This document shows positions 8,694 to 17,896 of a DNA stretch of 64,000 nucleotides, piece after piece. The stretch comes from Arthrobacter sp. H35-D1 (GTDB lineage: Bacteria > Actinomycetota > Actinomycetes > Actinomycetales > Micrococcaceae), in the NCBI RefSeq assembly GCF_030063185.1, contig NZ_JASISP010000012.1, positions 44,138 to 108,137 on the forward strand. Direction: 5' to 3'. Position 1 is the stretch's first letter. Every line of letters starts with the position of its first letter. The notes under the pieces are model-generated. The model saw only the letters and a list, made by a program, of their open reading frames with translations, did no database searches and was not told the DNA's origin. The position numbers and the translations under genes are program-made.

Positions 8694-10707
8694 TCAATCC
8701 TCGGCGACGCTCCTGAAGACCAGCATCAGCGCGCGCATGCCCAACACGAGGCCACCAAAGAGCAGGGCGAAACCAAAGAACCCGTAGAGGTGAATCTCCG
8801 CTGTCAGCAGCGGCCCTTCATTGCTGGTGATGAGCATGATGGCGCCCAACACGGCGGAACCGGCCAGGATGGCCACAATGAGCTGCTGGAACAGCCCGGT
8901 CAGGAAGCGGCGGTCCGAGGAGTGGCCCAAAACCCGCACGTTCATCGAGAAACGGCCTTGTTCCAAATCGTCGCTAATTTTGTTGATCCGGCGCGGGAGC
9001 TTGTCGAGCAGCGGAAGCAGCTGCATAAGCCGTTGTTCAAATTCTTCCTTGACACTGCCAAGCGTCACTTTTTCATTCATGATCCGGGCACCCTCGGTGC
9101 GCGCGGCGCCCACCAAATCCAGGGTCGGGTCGATGACAAGCAAGGTTCCTTCTACAGCGGCCAAGGCCCGGACAGCAGCACCGATCTGGGGCGGTACGGA
9201 GAATTTGTGGGCGATCACCAGGGCAAAGAGTTCACCGAACATCTTCTGGCTGCCGCCCGGGCCAAAACCGGTTCGGAGCCGTGTGAGAAGCTGCCCGAGC
9301 GAACGCTCCAAGGCTTTTTCATCCAGGCCCTCGGGCCGGTCAAGCAACTCGATCAGGGCGTCGGTGGCCCCGGCGCTGTCATTTTTGTCGATGGAGTACA
9401 ACATCATGCCCAAAGCCATCTGGGTGGCGGGGCAAGCCTTCCCACGGCACCGAAATCAAGCAACCCCAGCGTCCCTTCGGGGGTGATGAAAATATTGCCG
9501 GGGTGCAGGTCTGCATGAAAAACGCCGTCGGTGATGATTTGTTGAAGCGTGGCACCCAGCAAGGTGGCTGCCAGGACGCTGCGCTCGCCGGCGCCGAGGC
9601 CCGTCAATAGCGTGCCCGCGGAACTGACGGGACGGCCGGGAAGCTTGTCCATGACCAGGAGGCGCTCGCCGGAAAGTTCCGGATAGGCGTGCGGGACAGT
9701 AACGGCGAACTTGCCCGATTGCTCCAGCGAATGCTCAATGCTGCGCATGTTCTCCAGCTCAATCCTGTAGTCCAGCTCCTCCGCCAGCGAATCGACGAAC
9801 CCGCGGGCCAAGGCAAATACGCCAAGAGACTTGCCCCATGGGGTTGTCTTGTTGAGCCAGCGGGCCAGGCGAAGAATGATGTCGGTGTCCAAGGCAACCT
9901 GGTCCAAGGCTCCCGGACGCTGAACCTTGAGCACCACCTCGGTTCCATCCAGCAAGGTTGCCTGGTGGACCTGTGCCACGGAGGCTGAAGCCAGAGGCAC
10001 GGGATCGACATGGCTGAAAACCTCCGCCAACGGCTGGCCCAGCCGTTCCTGAAGGGCCTGTTCAATGGCTGACCAAGACTCCGGGGCTGCCTTTGTCTGC
10101 AGCGACTCCAATTCGCGGATGTAAACCTCCGGCAGGAGGTCTCGTCGAGTTGAGAGCATCTGGCCCATCTTGATAAAGGCGACGCCGGCCTCATTCAGTG
10201 CGTTGCGCAGGGCCCGGGCAGTTTTTACGTCCTGGCCGAATTCGTCGTCGCGGCCGAATCCGCGCAGCCGGGAGCCCAGGCCGTGGCGCACTGCGATGGA
10301 TACGACGTCGGCATAGCGTCGGGTGCGGCGCCGCCTGGCTTTCCAACCGGTGAAAAGCTGGCTGAAACTTGGCAGGGAACCCGTGGGGAATGCTGCCTCG
10401 AAGAACACCAGCGCGGCGACGCCGAGGGCAAAAATCCACCCGACGGCCAATGTCAAAAACAGCAGGGCCACAAGGGGGCCACATTCAGGCCGTTGGGGTT
10501 TTGGTCGGTTCCTGCGCGAAACAAGTACTGGACACTCAGCCCCATGGCGGCGCTCATCACGAAGCCGACCGCGATGGACCGAGGCCAGCCGATCGGAACG
10601 CCAACCACCCTCCGCACCACCGTTGCGGCAAGCCATGACTGCAGCGCCAGGAACAGCAGCCCGGCGATGCTCAGCAGCACTATCCCCACAAAATCCAGGG
10701 CCGCCAT
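8694..10707 (-). pseudogene. ABC1/AarF (UbiB) family atypical kinase, two frameshifts
   Basis: ATG at 10707 starts MAALDFVGIVLL, a hydrophobic N-terminus. The frame breaks at a five-C run (10473-10477 on the plus strand is GGGGG); restoring one base joins GLNVAP to LVALLFLTLAVGWIF. The kinase core follows: NEAGVAFIKMGQMLSTR (KxGQ motif), a lysine in EVVLKVQRPG, FHADLHPGN and LLDFGAVGRL. A second one-base loss at 9426-9427 breaks the frame before QMALGMMLYSID. The C-terminus ends with two membrane helices. About 671 residues when repaired. UbiB-type kinases support isoprenoid quinone or lipid metabolism at the membrane. Both lesions are single C losses, so sequencing error is a real alternative to true decay. 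Confidence 0.85.
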
Positions 10708-10830
10708 CAGGGCTGGCACTTGCTGACACTGGTTCGGGCAACGTTCACTTTGGCTCCCAGCATGCTGGTGATTTCTAACTTCACTGTAGCCGTGCATGGG
10801 CGCTTTTACGGGCTGTGCGAACGAACGTGG

Positions 10831-12090
10831 CTAGGAGGCGGGCCGCCGGACTGGTTGCCGGCCGGGAAGCAGCGCCAGTGCCGCTGCGGCGGCAAGCGCC
10901 GCGAGGACGGCCAGGGCGCCTGCCATGGCCGCCCAGCCGAAACCCTGAAAGAGAAAACCAGCGCTCCAGCCCACCACGCTTGAACCGGCATAGTAGCTGA
11001 GGTTGTAGAGCGAAGAGGCTTGCGCCCGGCCGGTGACGGCAAGGGCTCCCGTCCAGCCGGAGGCGATGCTGTGCGCGCCAAAAAAGCCGGCAGTGAACAG
11101 CACCAAGCCCACCAGAATTACTGTCAAGGGCCGGGCCAGCGTCATGGCCAGCCCGGCCACCATGACGGCGGTGGAGGCTAGCAGCACGGTTCGCCTGCCG
11201 AACCGCGTGGCCAGTCCGGCCACGGCACGCGAGGAAACCGTTCCGGATAGATACGCCAGGAAGAGCAGCGCTATGGCAGAGGCCGGCAACAGGTAGGGTG
11301 GCGCCTCCAGCCGGAAACCCAAGTAGTTGTAAACACTGACAAAGGAGCCCATCAGCAGGAAGGCTTGGGCGTACAGGGCCAGCAAGGACTGGTTGCGCAA
11401 CTGTGGGACCAGTTTGCGCAGAACCCCGCCAAAGCCGCCGGAGGCCGCCACCGGCACGAAGCCGCGGGGCTTCGGGGCCAGCAGGAGAAAGCCGACGGCG
11501 GCAGCCGCAGCGCAGAGCGAGACGGCGAGGGTTCCCATGCGCCATCCTGCAATGTCGGCCACGGGCCCGGCCAGCAGCCGTCCGGAGAGTCCGCCCAGGG
11601 TGGTGCCTGCAACGTATACGCCGGCGGCCGCACCCGCGTGCCGGGGGCTGATCTCTTCGGTCAGGTAGGCGATGGCAAGTGCGGGTACTCCGCCCAGCGC
11701 AGCACCTTCAAGCACGCGCAAGAGAAGAAGAATTTCAAAGGTGGGGGCTGCCGGGACCAGCAAGCCCAGAATTGTTGCCAGCACCACGGCCAATCCCATG
11801 GTGCGGACCCTGCCAAGCCGGTCGGCAACAAACGACCACGGCAGGACGGCGATGGCCAGGCCCACAGTGGCGGCTGAAACGGACAAGGCTGCCTGGGCGG
11901 CGGTGATGCCCAGATCGCGTGACATCAGCGGCAGCAGGCCCTGGACTGAATAGAGCTGGGCAAACGTTGCCACCCCTGAACAGGCAAGCGCCGCCAGCAC
12001 CCTGCGGTAACCGGTGCTGCCCTGCAGGTGGCCGTTCCACGAATTATCGCCAGCTGTTGGAAACTTGTCCGTGCTCTTTCCCCGGGTCAC
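10831..12090 (-). CDS. MFS transporter (DHA1/YnfM-like drug exporter)
   Basis: The 419-residue protein has about 12 hydrophobic segments and the MFS loop signature ADRLGRVRTMG between helices 2 and 3, plus a repeat-like TRFGRRTVLLAS in the second half. YnfM/AraJ-type exporters have this layout and expel drugs or metabolites with a proton gradient. The GTG start at 12088-12090 overlaps the stop of the upstream frame in a GTGA arrangement. A later start near residue 20 is possible. The substrate is unknown. Confidence 0.85.
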   Translation of the reverse strand: MTRGKSTDKFPTAGDNSWNGHLQGSTGYRRVLAALACSGVATFAQLYSVQGLLPLMSRDLGITAAQAALSVSAATVGLAIAVLPWSFVADRLGRVRTMGLAVVLATILGLLVPAAPTFEILLLLRVLEGAALGGVPALAIAYLTEEISPRHAGAAAGVYVAGTTLGGLSGRLLAGPVADIAGWRMGTLAVSLCAAAAAVGFLLLAPKPRGFVPVAASGGFGGVLRKLVPQLRNQSLLALYAQAFLLMGSFVSVYNYLGFRLEAPPYLLPASAIALLFLAYLSGTVSSRAVAGLATRFGRRTVLLASTAVMVAGLAMTLARPLTVILVGLVLFTAGFFGAHSIASGWTGALAVTGRAQASSLYNLSYYAGSSVVGWSAGFLFQGFGWAAMAGALAVLAALAAAAALALLPGRQPVRRPAS

Positions 12091-12416
12091 AACAACAACC
12101 GTAGAACTCCCGGACCAATGCGCCTAATGGATGGACCAACCCGGGTTTCGACGTCCCCGTTTCCGATGGGCAGCGACGCCGGTGAACCGTGGAGGTGGAC
12201 CTGCATCAATTCGAACGCCTCGTCTTTGGTCGCGGCCCGAAACGTTTCGTGTCTGCCGCGACAGGTGGATTGGTCCGGACGGTGCCAAAAGACCCGCCAG
12301 ATCCGGCTGACAGCAATGAAGGCCAACGCAGCAAGTGCCGGCGGAAACCACGGCACTGCATCTCCGCCCCAAACTACTGCAACGCCATCCTCACCGGAGA
12401 ATGTGGGGACATCCAC
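12087..12416 (-). CDS. Hypothetical protein
   Basis: An open frame of about 109 residues (from GTG 12416) lies between the CDP-alcohol transferase and the MFS gene, and its TGA stop overlaps the MFS GTG. It contains one hydrophobic stretch (WFPPALAALAFIAVSRIW) followed by a basic, polar tail. Codon use is GC-rich at third positions and compatible with coding. No ribosome-binding site is evident and I recognise no family. It could be a decayed reading frame. Confidence 0.35.
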   Translation of the reverse strand: MDVPTFSGEDGVAVVWGGDAVPWFPPALAALAFIAVSRIWRVFWHRPDQSTCRGRHETFRAATKDEAFELMQVHLHGSPASLPIGNGDVETRVGPSIRRIGPGVLRLLL

Positions 12417-12484
12417 CAGTTGAAAATGTGAGTGGATTTCACTGCCCACTTGCTGAGTTGCGGAGAGCTTGCCCAGGGACAAGG

Positions 12485-13249
12485 TCAAGTAGAAAGGCTT
12501 TCCCCCTGTAGTTTGCTCTTGGTGTGGCTGATCTGTCGCAACACGATCCTCAAACCGATGATGATTTGAAGTGCGGCGGCCGGACGAATCCAGCGGGACC
12601 GTGGCATGTCCTTCATCGCACCGTGGGTAAAACTTGTCGCGGTGACGGCGACAACGCTCGCCTCCCATGCAGCGAACGTCGCGGCACGCAGCCACAGGTT
12701 TGACTCGTGCTGGAGGGTGAACCAGGTCCACAGCGCAGTATCTGCCAGGAAGTCTGCCTGCCGCCCGAACCGGGTCTCGGTACCTGTCGCACGGGAAATT
12801 TGCCCATCGAGCCAGTCAGTGGCCAGGGCCAGGATCGGCACCGCATTTCCGAGTCGACTCTCCAGTGCTGGAAGGTTCGCACGAATCAGCGTGAGGGTAT
12901 TGGCAACTCCGAGTGTCTCCTGCTTCTCCAACATGCCCAGGTGACTGGCCGTGAGAATCCAGCTCGCTGCCACCCAGGTGCGGTGGCGCGGATCCGCCAG
13001 AGCAGCCAGTCCCACATGCAGCACGGTCGATTCGAGCAAGGCCCGACGATGCTCAATGGCTTGCCGGACCGAGCGCCTGGTTGCCCGGGCAAGAAATCGT
13101 GACCACGCGGCTGGAGTGTAGCTTTCGGCACGAAGCGTGGACAGGAGCTCATCGGTTGCGGCACGGCTATCTGGTTCATCCAGGACTCCATCCCCGTCAG
13201 TCCCTGCCAAAGCGGCCATGGCCCGTGGATACCGGCGTTTAGTGCGCAC
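12485..13249 (-). CDS. CDP-alcohol phosphatidyltransferase family protein
   Basis: The 254-residue protein contains an exact CDP-alcohol phosphotransferase signature D-x2-DG-x2-SR-x8-G-x3-D-x3-D, read as TDWLDGQISR then GRQADFLAD. This family transfers a phosphatidyl group from CDP-diacylglycerol to an alcohol in the membrane. Hydrophobic helices flank the motif. A long polar N-terminus of about 75 residues precedes the catalytic core. Its start overlaps the end of the upstream membrane protein gene by 11 bp, so it is in an operon with the DUF427 gene. The alcohol substrate is not predictable. Confidence 0.8.
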   Translation of the reverse strand: MRTKRRYPRAMAALAGTDGDGVLDEPDSRAATDELLSTLRAESYTPAAWSRFLARATRRSVRQAIEHRRALLESTVLHVGLAALADPRHRTWVAASWILTASHLGMLEKQETLGVANTLTLIRANLPALESRLGNAVPILALATDWLDGQISRATGTETRFGRQADFLADTALWTWFTLQHESNLWLRAATFAAWEASVVAVTATSFTHGAMKDMPRSRWIRPAAALQIIIGLRIVLRQISHTKSKLQGESLST

Positions 13250-13661
13250 TGCGGGCCTGCCGGATGAGGGTGTGCACCACGACGACGGCGAGGATGCCCG
13301 GAAGGATGGAGATCAAGGACTCCGGTATCGGGCCGATGATTCCGAGCACGGCGGGGCCTCGCAGTGCGCCAGCGTTGTCAAGCAGCAGGGTTGCCGCCAA
13401 GGCTAAACCTGCGCCGATCCCTGTGCTGGCCAGCACCATCCGCCACGAGGATGCCGGGCGTCGAAGCCGCAGGATCACGAACGGGGCGATTGCGACGAGG
13501 AACGGGTCGAAATGGTAAGTGGTGGTGGGGTGGGCCACAGCGAGCAGGAACCAGCCGGCGGCCACAGCCAGAGCAACCACCGTCCCCGGCCACAACTGCG
13601 CTGCGATCGAGCGGGTGGGAGTCATTGTCGTTTCGACCGGTGCTGGTGCTTTTACGTTCAT
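13239..13661 (-). CDS. Small integral membrane protein
   Basis: A 140-residue protein starting at ATG 13661, whose ATG overlaps the DUF427 stop (ATGA). Three to four hydrophobic segments are visible: VVALAVAAGWFLLAVAH, PFLVAIAPFVILRL, a glycine/alanine-rich helix, and ILAVVVVHTLI. The family is unknown to me. Tight overlap on both sides points to joint expression with DUF427 and the phosphatidyltransferase. Confidence 0.65.
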   Translation of the reverse strand: MNVKAPAPVETTMTPTRSIAAQLWPGTVVALAVAAGWFLLAVAHPTTTYHFDPFLVAIAPFVILRLRRPASSWRMVLASTGIGAGLALAATLLLDNAGALRGPAVLGIIGPIPESLISILPGILAVVVVHTLIRQARSAH

Positions 13662-13930
13662 CGCGGTCCGGCCAGCTTCAACCACCGGCAAGCTCTTGGC
13701 TTCTTCGGCTCAAAGTCCGCGGCCGGGACCTTGGCAACCTTGACTCCGTGCCGAAACGTGACGTGTCCGCGCATGTTCCCTGCCGCTTGCAAGGGGTGCG
13801 GGTAGTACCAGGCGGCGTCCGGATTGGCGGGCTCGCCGATTCTAAGTGTGCAATATTTTCCCTCAACCCGGATCGTGTGCGCCGATTCTGCGAGGACTAC
13901 ACCGTTCCAGCGTGCTTGATAGATGTGCAT
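13658..13930 (-). CDS. DUF427 domain protein
   Basis: A 90-residue protein from ATG 13930 with GGAG six bases upstream. It has the DUF427 pattern: an early RWNGVVLAES strand, RVEGKYC, and the late AWYYPHPLQAAGNMRGHVTF segment. DUF427 forms a small beta-rich fold of undefined biochemistry, frequently near redox or radical SAM genes. A second DUF427 protein lies at 18592-18891; the two share the WxYPxPLxxxxxxxGHxxF core but little else. Confidence 0.8.
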   Translation of the reverse strand: MHIYQARWNGVVLAESAHTIRVEGKYCTLRIGEPANPDAAWYYPHPLQAAGNMRGHVTFRHGVKVAKVPAADFEPKKPRACRWLKLAGPR

Positions 13931-14303
13931 GATGGCTCCATTTCGTTCCGGCTTTGTCCCCACCAAGGTACGGTGCCGGTGGCGGCGGCTCAGCAATCTC
14001 AATCACACAACACTTCGATCGTGAAGGCCACTCCACCTTGTGCCTTGCTGCGAGGACGGCCGTTGTGTGTCCTCGATCGCAGGACTTCATCCGGGCCGGC
14101 CCTACTATTGGTGGGGTCGGGTTTCACGGGTGACAGGGACGCTTCCACTAGACGTCCCTCCCGGAGGAAAGCACCATGTTCGCCTGGGCGCCCGAAGGGC
14201 GGCTAGGCTGGCGCCACCTCCCGGCCCTGCGCGTAACCTGATGGCAACGGCAACGCGTCAAGATTTTGGGAATGCCGCGTTGCCCATCGAGGAGGAACTT
14301 TTC
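13931..14303. other. Intergenic region with a possible 21-codon ORF
   Basis: The region separates the leftward DUF427 operon from rightward genes. It includes a strong GGAGGAAAG ribosome-binding site followed by ATG at 14176 and a 21-codon frame (starting MFAWAPEGRLGW) ending at 14241. This could be a leader peptide or the start of a lost gene. The next ATG at 14304 also has a strong site (GAGGAGG). Confidence 0.3.
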
Positions 14304-14669
14304 ATGGCTGAGATTGTGGCTGCTGTAGTCCCGGCGGTGGGGCTTGGCGGGGAATGCCCTGATTCTGGCTACATTTCGAGCAAGATGACGATCCGGGCTG
14401 GAAAATCCCCGGGGGAAGCTCGCAGGGCCGACGGCGTCTCCGACCACTACGCCGGTTCCGCGGGCATGACCGGGCAGCAGGCCCATGCTGCCAGCTTGCT
14501 GGTTCGGGTGGGCGCCACTGATCTGGCGCCGTCGGCCCGCGGGTGGATCGACAAAGCCGGATCCCCGGGATCCATCAACCTCCTCGAACAGGCTGACTGC
14601 GGAGTGCTGGTCGGAGCCACGTCCGTCGGACCAGCCGGGGATGACGACGCCCCGGCCCGCCTTGAGTGA
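14304..14669 (+). pseudogene. C-terminal remnant of an FAD-dependent disulfide oxidoreductase
   Basis: The 121-codon frame encodes GMTGQQAHAASLLVRVGATD, a DLAPSARGWI segment and ADCGVLVGATSVGPAG. These match the dimerisation domain of mercuric-reductase/dihydrolipoamide-dehydrogenase-like enzymes, where G(L/M)TxxQA, SARGWI and GVLVGATxxGPxG are typical. The N-terminal FAD and NAD domains are absent and the end is truncated before the usual TLxxMIYAYPT. A matching N-terminal remnant lies on the opposite strand at 16083-16420. Non-functional remnant, though a new start with a ribosome-binding site exists. Confidence 0.6.
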
Positions 14670-14709
14670 ACCAGCCGGCATGGAAAGGGAAGCAGCTGCG
14701 GGGAGGACC

Positions 14710-15384
14710 GTGAAGAGTGAACCAGATGGAACGAGCAGACGCTCGGCGCTCCTGCGGCTGGGGATCCTTGTGGTTCTCGTGGCTGCCTCCACCGTGGCGG
14801 TACTAGTGTTTCCGCTCCCGCCGGTCGAAGAGCTCCGAGCCTATTTCGCCACTATGGGCTGGTGGGGGCCTGCCGCCTTCATCCTGGTCTACGCCGCCGT
14901 GACCCTTGCTCCATTGCCCAAGAGCGTCCTCTCAGTTGCAGCGGGGCTGATCTTTGGGCTCGGCGGTGGCGTCGCCGTCGTCTATGCTGCCGCGATGCTC
15001 GGTTCCGTGGCCGCCTTCTGGTTGGGCCGCCGGCTGGGCCGTGAGGCTGTGGAGAAATTCATCGGGACACGGGTGGAGAAAATCGACCGGCTGCTGAGCA
15101 GGCGCGGGCTGGCGGCCATGATTGGAGTCCGGCTGGTTCCAGTGTTTCCGTTTACGGCGATCAACTATGCGGCCGGGCTGACCTCCATCGGCTGGTGGCA
15201 CTACGTCGTCGGGACAGCGATCGGCATCCTTCCCGGCACGGTGAGTTACGTGGCGCTGGGTGCGTTCGGCCTTACTCCGGGATGGCAGCTCGACATCGCG
15301 CTCGGTGCCCTCGCCGTGCTGACTATTGCGGGGCTGGTGGTCGCCGTCCTGCGGGGTCGGAAAAGGAAGGCAGACGATGTTTGA
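14710..15384 (+). CDS. TVP38/TMEM64 family membrane protein (VTT/DedA-like)
   Basis: The 224-residue protein (GTG 14710, preceded by GGGAGG; ATG 14680 is an alternative) has about six hydrophobic segments. The VTT/SNARE-associated core is visible in PKSVLSVAAGLIFGLGGG, GSVAAFWLGRRLGREAV and VRLVPVFPFTAINYAAGL. DedA-superfamily proteins act in lipid flipping and membrane homeostasis. Its stop overlaps the next gene, a CDP-alcohol phosphatidyltransferase, by 8 bp, which strengthens a role in membrane lipid biology. Confidence 0.85.
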   Translation: MKSEPDGTSRRSALLRLGILVVLVAASTVAVLVFPLPPVEELRAYFATMGWWGPAAFILVYAAVTLAPLPKSVLSVAAGLIFGLGGGVAVVYAAAMLGSVAAFWLGRRLGREAVEKFIGTRVEKIDRLLSRRGLAAMIGVRLVPVFPFTAINYAAGLTSIGWWHYVVGTAIGILPGTVSYVALGAFGLTPGWQLDIALGALAVLTIAGLVVAVLRGRKRKADDV

Positions 15385-16003
15385 TGCCAAGTTGCGCCGG
15401 GCCATGGGCCCTGCCACGGAACGGGCCGCCATCTGGCTGGACCGGCCGTGGATCACCCCCGACAGGTTGACGGGGTTGAATCTGGTTCTAGGCCTGGCCA
15501 GTGCCGCCTTCGCTGCCGGGCAGTGGTGGCTGCCGGCACTGGCCGCGTGGCTGTTGTGCCGGATCGCCGATGGCCTTGACGGCCCGCTGGCCCGGCTCCG
15601 AAACCGCCGAAATGGCACTGAGGACACCGGCAGGGGCGGATTCTGGGACATCTGCGCCGATTTCATCGTCTATGGTGCGACGGTGGTTGGCGTCGGCATC
15701 GGCGCCAGTGCCGCGTTCGGTGCTCCTTGGTTGCCGTTCCTGCTGGTCCTTTTCGCCTACTACATCAACGGCACGGCCTTCCTGGCGTTCTCTTCCATTG
15801 CCGAAAAAACCGGCCGCCAGATCCGGGACGGCCGCTCACTGTCGTTCCTGGCCGGCCTGACCGAGGGCGCGGAGACCGTGGCGGTGCACAGCCTGTGGCT
15901 GATCTTCCCGGGTGCTGCATGGGAAATCGCCGCCATCTGGGCGGTGCTGGTCACGGCCAGCGCCATCCAGCGGATCATTGCCGGCTACCGGTCGCTGCGG
16001 TGA
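15377..16003 (+). CDS. CDP-alcohol phosphatidyltransferase family protein
   Basis: A 208-residue membrane protein starting at ATG 15377. The catalytic motif is ADGLDGPLAR, then after an enlarged linker (RNGTEDTGR) GGFWDICAD. The aspartates D..DG..AR...G...D...D are kept, although the spacing between the AR and G elements is longer than in the canonical motif. Four to five hydrophobic helices follow. It overlaps the TVP38 gene, suggesting coupled synthesis of a membrane lipid. It is a second, unrelated-looking member of the family in this window (see 12485-13249). Confidence 0.8.
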   Translation: MFDAKLRRAMGPATERAAIWLDRPWITPDRLTGLNLVLGLASAAFAAGQWWLPALAAWLLCRIADGLDGPLARLRNRRNGTEDTGRGGFWDICADFIVYGATVVGVGIGASAAFGAPWLPFLLVLFAYYINGTAFLAFSSIAEKTGRQIRDGRSLSFLAGLTEGAETVAVHSLWLIFPGAAWEIAAIWAVLVTASAIQRIIAGYRSLR

Positions 16004-16082
16004 GCTGCAACCCGGTCCATCCAACGGTGTCGCCCCCAGGCCAGGGCGGCCGTGGTGCGGCGCATCACCGGGGACGTGAACG

Positions 16083-16420
16083 TCACCCGGAGCACTTGCC
16101 GGTCGCGACCAGCGCCTGTCGGAAGCGGATCTGCTCGCCGCCCACCTCGGCCACACCGGGGCCACGGAACACCAGGGTGCCCTTAATGACGGTCATTCCG
16201 ACGGCGCCCCGGTCGGTGCTCGCAGGGTGGCGGCGTGCTCGGCCGCTGAGAGGAGCGTCTTGGACGGGACGCATCCTGTCCACAGGCAGTCACCCCCGGT
16301 GCGGGCGTGTTCGACCAGCACTGTGCGCACCCCGAACCCGGTGGCCAGCTTGGCGCCGACGATTCCGGCCGTGCCCCCGCCAACAACCAGCAGATCAACG
16401 AGCGGGTGCTTGACTGTCAT
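16083..16420 (-). pseudogene. N-terminal remnant of an FAD-dependent disulfide oxidoreductase
   Basis: From ATG 16420 the frame reads VDLLVVGGGTAG (FAD-binding dinucleotide fold) and GGDCLWTGCVPSKTLL, the redox-active CxxxxC disulfide motif of the mercuric/glutathione reductase family. After about 70 residues an internal deletion and frameshift occur near 16200. A second frame continues TLVFRGPGVAEVGG and IRFRQALVATG, which belongs later in the same family, and then stops at 16083. NAD-binding and dimerisation domains are missing. Its C-terminal counterpart may be the fragment at 14304-14669, now on the other strand. Confidence 0.7.
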
Positions 16421-16533
16421 GATGGACTGCTCGTGGATGATGCTCAATGCTGGAGATGGCGCTCGCCGGTGCGGTCCGCTGTGGCTGTTCGGCCGTCGGG
16501 GAACGAATCAGAACGAACTGGAAGGAGCCCGCC

Positions 16534-17190
16534 TTGGGTGATAAATACACCCGGTTTGCCCCCTTTTACGATCTATTGTCAGGGGAGTACCCCATCTATC
16601 ATGCCGGACGGGTGCTCGGTATCAACGCGCTGGCCCCCTCCAAGGGCCAGCAGGTGGTGGATGTGGGATGCGGCACGGGGCTGAATTTTGCTTTGCTGCA
16701 GCAACGCATCGGCGCCTCCGGCACGATTGTTGGCATTGACCGCAGCGCCCAGATGCTCCGCCAGGCCCGGCGGCGGGCCAAGGCCCAGCACTGGTCCAAT
16801 GTCATCTTGGTCCAGGCGGACATGGTTCTTGCAGACCCCGCCACCCTCTCGGCCCAGATTGTGTCGGCAGGGGGATCGGCCCTCGCGGATGCCGCCCTAG
16901 CCACGTACTCGTTGTCCCTGATGGGCGGTTGGGAACAGGCCTGGGCAACCACGACGTCGCTGCTGGCCCCGGGGGGACGGGTCGGCGTCGTGGACATGCA
17001 AGACCCCGTGGGCTGGGCGCGCTGGCTGACTCCGCTGGCACGGCTGGCCTGCACCTGGGGCGGCTCCGACATCCATGCCGCACCCTGGCGAGCCGTGGAG
17101 GAACAATGCACCGAGGTCATCCGGGCCTCCGCCCGGGCCGGGCACCTGCAGATCCGGGCCGGCAACACCATGCCAGCCCGAACCGGATGA
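16534..17190 (+). CDS. Class I SAM-dependent methyltransferase
   Basis: A 218-residue protein with motif I VVDVGCGTGLNFALL, an acidic ribose-binding motif (IVGIDRS), and LLAPGGRVGVVDM in the post-II region. The beginning (KYTRFAPFYDLLSGEYPIYHAGR) resembles UbiE/COQ5-like methyltransferases. Start chosen as TTG 16534: GAAGGAG lies 6 bases upstream and the protein fold begins there. The substrate is unknown; neighbouring genes concern membrane lipids, so a lipid or quinone is possible. Confidence 0.85.
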   Translation: MGDKYTRFAPFYDLLSGEYPIYHAGRVLGINALAPSKGQQVVDVGCGTGLNFALLQQRIGASGTIVGIDRSAQMLRQARRRAKAQHWSNVILVQADMVLADPATLSAQIVSAGGSALADAALATYSLSLMGGWEQAWATTTSLLAPGGRVGVVDMQDPVGWARWLTPLARLACTWGGSDIHAAPWRAVEEQCTEVIRASARAGHLQIRAGNTMPARTG

Positions 17191-17348
17191 ACCCAACACC
17201 GCAGTCCCCGGAGCCGTGCTGCGAAAAGCCAAAAAGAGGACAATCCGGTGGCCATGGCTTGTTGTGTACTCCAGATTACTGAAGAGGGGCGCCGGACGGA
17301 CCTAGCTTGAAGGGGTTAGCACAACCAACTCCACGAAAGGCCGCCACC

Positions 17349-17810
17349 ATGGCTACCGCATCAGCGCTTACACACTCGTCCCCTTCGTCCAGCCTGGGCA
17401 GGCGCGTTCTCGGCGGGGTCGCCGGTGGCCTTGCCGGCGGCATCGTCTTCGGGATGATGATGGCAATGATGGCAATGATGGGCATGTTGCCCACGATCGC
17501 TTCCATGGTTGGTTCCTCGTCGGCGGTGGTCGGATTCGGCGTCCACCTGATGATTTCGGTGCTGATCGGGCTGGGCCTGACCGTCCTGTTCGGCAACCGG
17601 CTCCTGACCGGATACCGCCGCGGCGCACTCGTGGGGGTTGTCCACGGAGCAATCTGGTGGGTCCTGGGCCCACTCATGATCATGCCCGCCATGATGGGCA
17701 TGCCCCTTTTCGCCCTCAACCCGACTGCCGTGCTGAGCCTGATGGGCCACATGGTCTTTGGCGCTATTCTTGGGTTGGTGGCCGTACGGGTCATTGCGGG
17801 CCGGCCATGA
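17349..17810 (+). CDS. Methionine-rich integral membrane protein
   Basis: The 153-residue protein (ATG 17349) has four hydrophobic segments. Two are unusually rich in methionine: FGMMMAMMAMMGMLP and LMIMPAMMGMPLF. Methionine clusters in membranes often bind Cu(I), but similar runs also occur in uncharacterised proteins, so metal handling is only a suggestion. Its TGA stop overlaps a candidate ATG of the Crp/Fnr gene, so the two are probably co-transcribed. Confidence 0.7.
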   Translation: MATASALTHSSPSSSLGRRVLGGVAGGLAGGIVFGMMMAMMAMMGMLPTIASMVGSSSAVVGFGVHLMISVLIGLGLTVLFGNRLLTGYRRGALVGVVHGAIWWVLGPLMIMPAMMGMPLFALNPTAVLSLMGHMVFGAILGLVAVRVIAGRP

Positions 17811-17896
17811 GGGATGAATGCCAAAGTGAGCTGGCCGCCGTCGTCCCCGGGGATCTCAGACCGTGGACCCCAAGCCTACGAGAGGGCGAACCGTTG

